Assembly: GCA_023386265.1 (NCBI GenBank)
Contig: JAEWKA010000008.1
Span: forward strand, 552,303-616,302
Direction of reading: 5' to 3'
Length of the DNA stretch: 64,000 bases
Source of the DNA: Bacillota bacterium
Lineage (GTDB): Bacteria > Bacillota > Clostridia > Oscillospirales > Oscillospiraceae
In this document: positions 59,830 through 64,000 of the stretch, one piece after another
Numbering within the stretch: position 1 is the stretch's first letter
How the letters are laid out: the number at the start of each line of letters is the position of its first letter
Made by a program: the position numbers and the translations under genes
The notes under the pieces: generated by a model
What the model was told of the DNA's origin: nothing
What the model saw: only the letters and a program-made list of their open reading frames with translations
Database searches by the model: none

Positions 59830-60041
59830 ATTATCCCCTCCAGAATATTTTCACAGCTTTACTGCTGAAAGTATGAAAGCTTCTTACCGGAAGAGTGATT
59901 GTCTCTCCCCTTGTGCTTTAATGATACTCTGTTTTTATAACCGCAAAAACATCCGAAAAGATTTAATAATAGACGGAAGCAGTACATCTCAAAAATTAGT
60001 AAGGGTGAATTTATCGTCCACACTGTTGAGAAACTAATCGA

Positions 60042-60076
60042 AAAAGAGGACTTTCGATTTACGAAAGTCCTCTTTT
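60042..60076. terminator. intrinsic terminator after the LuxR regulator
   Basis: AAAAGAGGACTTTCG and CGAAAGTCCTCTTTT form a 15-bp perfect stem with a 5-nt loop, 28 nt after the regulator's stop codon. It separates the regulator from the acyl-CoA dehydrogenase gene. Confidence 0.88.
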
Positions 60077-60103
60077 GTTTCTATTCTATTAATCTTAATT
60101 AGA

Positions 60104-61123
60104 TTAAAGCCTCCGGGGTTCGTCGGTTCGAAGCTTTTTCAGCATCTCCGTGCGTGAGCTCACCGCTAGTTTAGAGTAAATGTTACTGATATGTGTTTTG
60201 ACAGTTGATACCCCTATATACAAATCGTCCGATATTTCCTGATTGTTATAACCCTTTGCAACGAGCAAAATCACCTCTGTTTCTCTTCGGGTAAGGCCAT
60301 AGCGTGAGGAAAGGGATATAGAATCGATGTCAGGAACCCGCTCTCCTTTGTCCTTTTGAAGAGTAATATAGTAAAGGTTCTCTGTGCGAATTGAAAGAAC
60401 AACCCTCTTCTTCTGCATTGTAATTATAACACCGTTCACATGCGCTTCTTCTCGGAAATAATTTCCTTCAGGCAATTTGTCGGTTCCTGTAACCGCAAAA
60501 ATTATATCCTTTGCAATTTCACCCTTTGTAAGGCCGGATGAAAGCTTGGCGCTAAAGTTCATAAATGCAGCATTGCTTTGCAAAAGCCGTCCTTTACCGT
60601 CAAGTATTGCAAAACCGAAAGAGATTTCATCACAATAGGCGGAGACGGATTCGAGCTTCCGCTGCTGACGGACGAACTTGCTAAAAAGCGTTTTACTATG
60701 GTTAAATGCCTGACCAATATACTGGAACAGCTCTTTTTCTCGTTCTGTAAAATCTCCGGCGTCTAACGACTTATAGATTCTAATTATATGAACTAAGCTT
60801 CCCGGCAAACCATTTACACCTATAAGCGCTTCATGCCCAATATTAGATTTTCTCAGAAGCTTTGTGTAACCGGAGCTTTGATATTCTTCCTTATCAAGTA
60901 AATCATCGGTAAAACAGCAGGCATCGGGGTTGGCGTAACAGAGCTGCGAATAGTTGTTGAGAAAAGGATCCGCTAGGAAATATTCTTTTTTATATTGTTC
61001 GAGAATTTCCCCACGAATGCTGTTGCTAATAATATGATCCACTTTTATAACGCCGTTACTATCGATTCTGAACGCGCCGTAGGCTGCAAGTTTGATTTTA
61101 AATATTGTAGAAAGTGAAAACAA
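60104..61123 (-). CDS. LuxR-family transcriptional regulator
   Basis: The C-terminal ~65 residues are a LuxR/GerE helix-turn-helix (SSRYGLTRRETEVILLVAKG, YNNQEISDDLYIGVSTVKTH, ISNIYSKLAVSSRTEMLKKL). The ~270 preceding residues include a PAS-like middle part (ISFGFAILDGKGRLLQSNAA) and may sense a small ligand. TTG 61123 is the first standard start, giving 339 residues. The frame stays open further upstream, and a CTG at 61213 with GGAGG nine bases before it would add 30 residues (YQLTKQDYDNIFSFYTAINS...), which I find plausible. It probably regulates the acyl-CoA genes downstream. Confidence 0.85.
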   Translation of the reverse strand: MFSLSTIFKIKLAAYGAFRIDSNGVIKVDHIISNSIRGEILEQYKKEYFLADPFLNNYSQLCYANPDACCFTDDLLDKEEYQSSGYTKLLRKSNIGHEALIGVNGLPGSLVHIIRIYKSLDAGDFTEREKELFQYIGQAFNHSKTLFSKFVRQQRKLESVSAYCDEISFGFAILDGKGRLLQSNAAFMNFSAKLSSGLTKGEIAKDIIFAVTGTDKLPEGNYFREEAHVNGVIITMQKKRVVLSIRTENLYYITLQKDKGERVPDIDSISLSSRYGLTRRETEVILLVAKGYNNQEISDDLYIGVSTVKTHISNIYSKLAVSSRTEMLKKLRTDEPRRL

Positions 61124-61269
61124 GACGATATTTTCATAGTTCGAATAGTCGCTGTTTATTGCCGTATAGAACGAGAAGATGTTGTCGTAATCCTGTTTTG
61201 TTAGCTGATACAGATGTGGTCACCTCCATATTCCCCTGAGTGTCTTGCAGTGATATTTTGTAATGATAT

Positions 61270-61299
61270 ATTTTAACATATTTCATGTCATTATGTCAA
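61270..61299 (-). promoter_or_regulatory. SigA promoter of the LuxR regulator
   Basis: Minus-strand TTGACA (61294-61299), 18-nt spacer, TAAAAT (61270-61275). The predicted start near 61263 lies 50 nt before the possible CTG start. Confidence 0.55.
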
Positions 61300-61758
61300 A
61301 ATCCAACAATTGAAAATTATTCGTGGGCACAATTGTGGATAAAAACCAGACCCTTACGCTATTGCAATTATTAAAAGCTACGACGCTTCTGATATAAGAG
61401 AAGTGTTTTTCATTAGGATGCTGGATAGATTAAAAAAATGCCAAATGCGCCGAACCAAGTAAAAGACTTTTCGTTTATGATGATATAATGGGTAATTACA
61501 CAACATCACTACGCATTTGGCAAAAATAATAATAAAAGCAGTTTTTAGGGTAATCATTTTGTATTATACTTAAAGCATGACATCATGCATTGGTTTGTAT
61601 AATTCCAATTACATAATAGTATGTTGTTGCTAATGGATAAACATCCTAGCGGTCTGAAATAATTGCAGAACAGGCTTACTCCGATATGAATTGGGATGAG
61701 TTCCTCATACTTTTATGATGATGTTAGTATGAAGCCAAAGTGCTCGATATTGAAAAAT
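61300..61758. other. gene-free stretch
   Basis: No coding frame with a ribosome binding site is visible on either strand and no strong secondary structure stands out. It ends at an IS-end remnant. Confidence 0.4.
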
Positions 61759-61785
61759 TGGACTGTGTCGAAAATATGAGACCTG
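61759..61785. mobile_element. IS3-end-like remnant
   Basis: TGGACTGTGTCGAAAATATG (plus strand) resembles the left terminal repeat of the IS3 element at 50620 (TGGACTGCGCTGAAAAAAGG), and the preceding bases (GAAAAAT versus CAAAAAC) are also alike. No transposase is nearby. Confidence 0.45.
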
Positions 61786-61839
61786 CAAATAAATGTCAAG
61801 CCCCAAAATTAAGTTTTTAGGGCACAGGAAATCGGCATA

Positions 61840-61871
61840 AAAAACCACCCTGAATTTACAGGGTGGTTTTT
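61840..61871. terminator. intrinsic terminator
   Basis: AAAAACCACCCTG and CAGGGTGGTTTTT form a 13-bp stem with an AATTTA loop, just past the stop codon of the minus-strand gene at 61878. Confidence 0.88.
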
Positions 61872-61877
61872 TGGTGG

Positions 61878-62306
61878 TTAGAGAAATTCTTTTAGCTGCT
61901 GAATATTGGACTCTTCAAACTTAAGCAGTCTATCCATAAGGCCTAAGATTCCTGGTTCAGAATCTTTATACTTTTTGAGATTCTTCACCGCGTTAATGAC
62001 GCCCATATTGCTTCCTATAATAAGCATCTCAGAGATGTGGGAAGGTGTTTTATCTGTTAGCGTTTGTATGTTGATCATTAAATAAGTTCTTATTTTGTCA
62101 AGTGCGCCGATTCCTTTCTCATCATACCCATTCTCGTTCAACGCTTTCTGCGCAGCACTATGAATTTCATTGTACTCATTAAGCTGTGATTCCAGATGGT
62201 GCTTGTAATACTCATCCTCAACGATTTCGATTAATTGTTTTATAGTATCTACACCCATTTGCGAGTTCTGGTAGACAAAATTTAAAAGCTCAGCGTTTCC
62301 ATTCAT
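61878..62306 (-). CDS. small helical protein, ferritin-like appearance
   Basis: A 142-residue all-helical protein from ATG 62306 (AAGGGG upstream): GNAELLNFVYQNSQMGVDTI, KQLIEIVEDEYYKHHLESQL, ISEMLIIGSNMGVINAVKNL. The four long helices with Glu/His-rich stretches (EDEYYKHH, EYNEIHSAA) recall DUF2383/ferritin-like bundles, but I cannot name the family. No membrane segment. It has its own terminator. Confidence 0.75.
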   Translation of the reverse strand: MNGNAELLNFVYQNSQMGVDTIKQLIEIVEDEYYKHHLESQLNEYNEIHSAAQKALNENGYDEKGIGALDKIRTYLMINIQTLTDKTPSHISEMLIIGSNMGVINAVKNLKKYKDSEPGILGLMDRLLKFEESNIQQLKEFL

Positions 62307-62396
62307 AAAAAACACACCCCTTCTAAATTATTGTTACCTAAAAAATTTGGGATATGCTTAACCCAAGTGTATACAAAACATTTATTAAAAGAATGA

Positions 62397-63188
62397 TTAT
62401 GGTATAAGCCTGTTTTTGCGGAAGCCTGCCGTTATGAAACGCCATGTAGCCTTTCGGCTTGACAGCCAAGCTATTTGAGCGTCATTTTTGGTATTAATAA
62501 GCATTCTTGGAATAAAATATTTGGCGACTGTATCGGGCTTGTCGGCCAATATATTGAATAATTTTCTGAACTTCTCATCTGCAATGACCTCAGATTGCTC
62601 ACCGTCAGGCGTTTTTGTGATAAAATCGGTCAGCATCATCCCAGGCGACAATCGCCCTGCTATTACACCAGTGCCTTCCAGTTCCTCGGCAAGCCCTTTC
62701 ATAAAGTACGTTAACGCGCGTTTGGTCGTACCGTACAAAATTGTTTTAATCTGTATCATGTTGTTCGATCCAAGGCCCTCCATGCTGTATATTGCGCCAT
62801 GCCCTTGTTTTAGCAATCCCATTGCCGCAATCTGTGAACCATATATCATTCCGATAATGTTGGTCTTAATAATGTTTTCGGTGTATGTTTCGCCTGTTTC
62901 CCACGAAAATTTGTGTGGCGTATTTTGCCCCGCGTTATTAATCCAGATATCTATCTCGCCCCACTGAGCCAGAGAAGTATCCCAGAGTCCTTGCAGGCTT
63001 TCTTTTTTCTGGACGTTGCAAGGAACATAGATATATTTCCCCTCAAAAGGTGACAGTTCAGTATGAACTTCTTCCGCAAGCACTTCACCCCTGCCAGATA
63101 AAGTGACATTACATCCCGCTCGCAAAAACTCCGTCGCCATAGAAAAACCAATGCCGCGTGTACTGCCAGTTATCACTATATTTTTCAT
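62397..63188 (-). CDS. short-chain dehydrogenase/reductase
   Basis: A 263-residue classical SDR. The cofactor motif is IVITGSTRGIGFSMATEFLR, the structural motif is INNAGQ, and the catalytic Tyr-Lys appears as YGTTKRALTYF, preceded by SMEGLGSNN instead of the usual serine region. The start is ATG 63188 behind GGAGAG. The flavodoxin-domain gene ends 13 nt upstream, so the two are one operon. Substrate unknown. Confidence 0.88.
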   Translation of the reverse strand: MKNIVITGSTRGIGFSMATEFLRAGCNVTLSGRGEVLAEEVHTELSPFEGKYIYVPCNVQKKESLQGLWDTSLAQWGEIDIWINNAGQNTPHKFSWETGETYTENIIKTNIIGMIYGSQIAAMGLLKQGHGAIYSMEGLGSNNMIQIKTILYGTTKRALTYFMKGLAEELEGTGVIAGRLSPGMMLTDFITKTPDGEQSEVIADEKFRKLFNILADKPDTVAKYFIPRMLINTKNDAQIAWLSSRKATWRFITAGFRKNRLIP

Positions 63189-63201
63189 AAAAAGCTCTCC
63201 G

Positions 63202-63687
63202 TTACTTTGTGTTAAGCCATTCAAGAACAGGTAGGAGATTTTCCTCTTTTACGCCGTCAAAACCATTTTCAATAATAGAGATGGCCTCTTCTTGCTTTTC
63301 ATCTTTATTTTTACGGCTTTTTAGCATCTTTAAGAACATTAACATCATAATTTTATCCATAAGCTTTAACTCTTTTAAAGGGAAACATCCGCCTCGAAGA
63401 TAAAAAAACGGTACGCCTTGAATCTTGTTCCTTGCGACAACTGTTTCGATGTTGGGCTCAGCGGTTCGTCCGGTACCCGATCCGCAAACAGCTTTGACGT
63501 TATATTTTCGCAGTTTCTCAAGACCCTGTATCTTTCCGACTTTCATCCAGCCTAAAAAAATGATTTCTTCTTTATGACTAACTTCTGAAATTTCTTTTAC
63601 CTGCAAAATATTTAGTCCTGTCTTTAAAGCTAGCATTTCTGCATACTTTTTGGTAAAACCTGTTTTAGATTCATAAACAATTACCAA
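63202..63687 (-). CDS. flavodoxin-domain protein
   Basis: A 161-residue protein with a flavodoxin start (MVIVYESKTGFTKKYAEMLA, where SKTGFTKKYA is the FMN phosphate loop), EIIFLGWMKVGKIQGLEKLR as the next strand-helix unit, and a long basic insert (LKMLKSRKNKDEKQEEAISI). It resembles the HemG/flavodoxin_5-like proteins of Clostridia. It pairs with the SDR 13 nt downstream. Whether it carries FMN is unproven. Confidence 0.8.
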   Translation of the reverse strand: MVIVYESKTGFTKKYAEMLALKTGLNILQVKEISEVSHKEEIIFLGWMKVGKIQGLEKLRKYNVKAVCGSGTGRTAEPNIETVVARNKIQGVPFFYLRGGCFPLKELKLMDKIMMLMFLKMLKSRKNKDEKQEEAISIIENGFDGVKEENLLPVLEWLNTK

Positions 63688-63773
63688 TTTATATTAAACC
63701 TCCAATAACTAAATTATTTTAACGAAAATAATTTAATCCTTTTATAGCTTTTTAAGAACAAGTTCTGTGTTGG

Positions 63774-64000
63774 CTATCTTCCCTGCAGGGATTTGAGCGT
63801 TCTGTTGAGCGCGCCGGCTTCCTTTTTGTCAAGCAGCCAGCTGATTAGGTTGACTGCAATATAAACGACGAAAACCTCCAGACCGAAAAGGGATGCCTCG
63901 GTAGGGTTGTGGAGAAGCCTAGTCCAAAATCCGAAGGCGATAAGCATCGCTTCTAGCACAATGAGTTGAAATACCTTGCGAACAAGTACCTGACGCAAGG
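63774..64000 (-). CDS. hypothetical membrane protein (probably 5'-truncated by window end)
   Basis: The frame is open to the right edge. The visible ~75 residues include one or two hydrophobic segments (VFQLIVLEAMLIAFGFWTRL; LFGLEVFVVYIAVNLISWLL) and end KEAGALNRTLKSLQGR. A TTG at 63998 could be the start, but no ribosome site is visible because the window ends. I do not recognise the family. Confidence 0.55.
   Translation of the reverse strand, partial: LRQVLVRKVFQLIVLEAMLIAFGFWTRLLHNPTEASLFGLEVFVVYIAVNLISWLLDKKEAGALNRTLKSLQGR

Noticed and set aside
1..64000. CRISPR array, rRNA operon, prophage or conjugative module
   Set aside because: No regularly spaced repeats, rRNA-like sequence, phage structural genes, integrase or relaxase were found. 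The only clear mobile element is the IS3 copy and its relatives' ends.

Overview
The window looks like a chromosomal stretch of an anaerobic, endospore-forming member of the Firmicutes (class Clostridia, plausibly a gut Oscillospirales-like lineage). The evidence is a dipicolinate synthase subunit A gene with a textbook SigK promoter at the left edge, SigA-type promoters, strong Shine-Dalgarno sites, and amino-acid and acyl-CoA fermentation genes with no respiratory chain. Placement below class level is inference. There is no rRNA operon, CRISPR array or complete tRNA in the window.

Layout: 0-5.3 kb holds dpaA (minus), a LytTR regulator + DUF3021 membrane protein, an ABC-2 exporter pair and a fused DUF2156-GNAT protein. 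5.4-12.6 kb (minus) holds a 2-hydroxyacyl-CoA dehydratase operon in the order hadA-hadI-hadB-hadC. It lies behind a -24/-12 (sigma-54) promoter and directly downstream of its likely PAS/AAA+ activator; a YhfZ-type regulator follows. 12.6-25.5 kb is a divergent, flavin-rich catabolic locus. On the minus strand: a GlcD/AdpS-type oxidase, a GlpA-like dehydrogenase, a pyridine-nucleotide FAD oxidoreductase, DUF1667, an FGGY kinase, EtfB, EtfA and a second GlcD-type oxidase. On the plus strand: an MFS transporter and a GH2 glycosidase. The gene set suggests import and cleavage of a glycoside, phosphorylation and oxidation of a polyol-like aglycone, and ETF-linked oxidation of a 2-hydroxyacid. This is the best candidate for an undescribed system here.

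25.7-34 kb holds a glutathione-peroxidase/OhrR-type peroxide module with matching palindromic operators, an exo/endonuclease-phosphatase protein, a CadC-HMA-CadA metal efflux operon with the operator inside the promoter, a broken vWA lipoprotein and a chemoreceptor. 34.5-40.4 kb is a polyamine operon (speA, speE, carboxynorspermidine dehydrogenase, nspC, aguB) behind a structured leader with an intrinsic terminator; no agmatine deiminase is present.

40.8-52.7 kb is an accessory, decaying region. It holds a zinc-ribbon membrane protein, a tRNA-Trp-like fragment, an amidohydrolase/permease pair, an isochorismatase-like hydrolase, a broken YCF48-like surface protein, a broken DUF1653 gene next to an intact DUF503 gene, two tiny lysine-rich ORFs, and an IS3-family element that truncates a chemoreceptor pseudogene. 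Related IS-end remnants lie near 43.5 and 61.76 kb.

52.9-61.2 kb (minus) is a beta-oxidation/butyrate-like module: LuxR regulator, acyl-CoA dehydrogenase, CoA-transferase, FadN-like fusion, thiolase and a small conserved-looking protein. The right end holds a ferritin-like small protein, an SDR, a flavodoxin-domain protein and a partial membrane protein.

All assignments come from reading the translated sequence and motifs by eye; no database search was possible.
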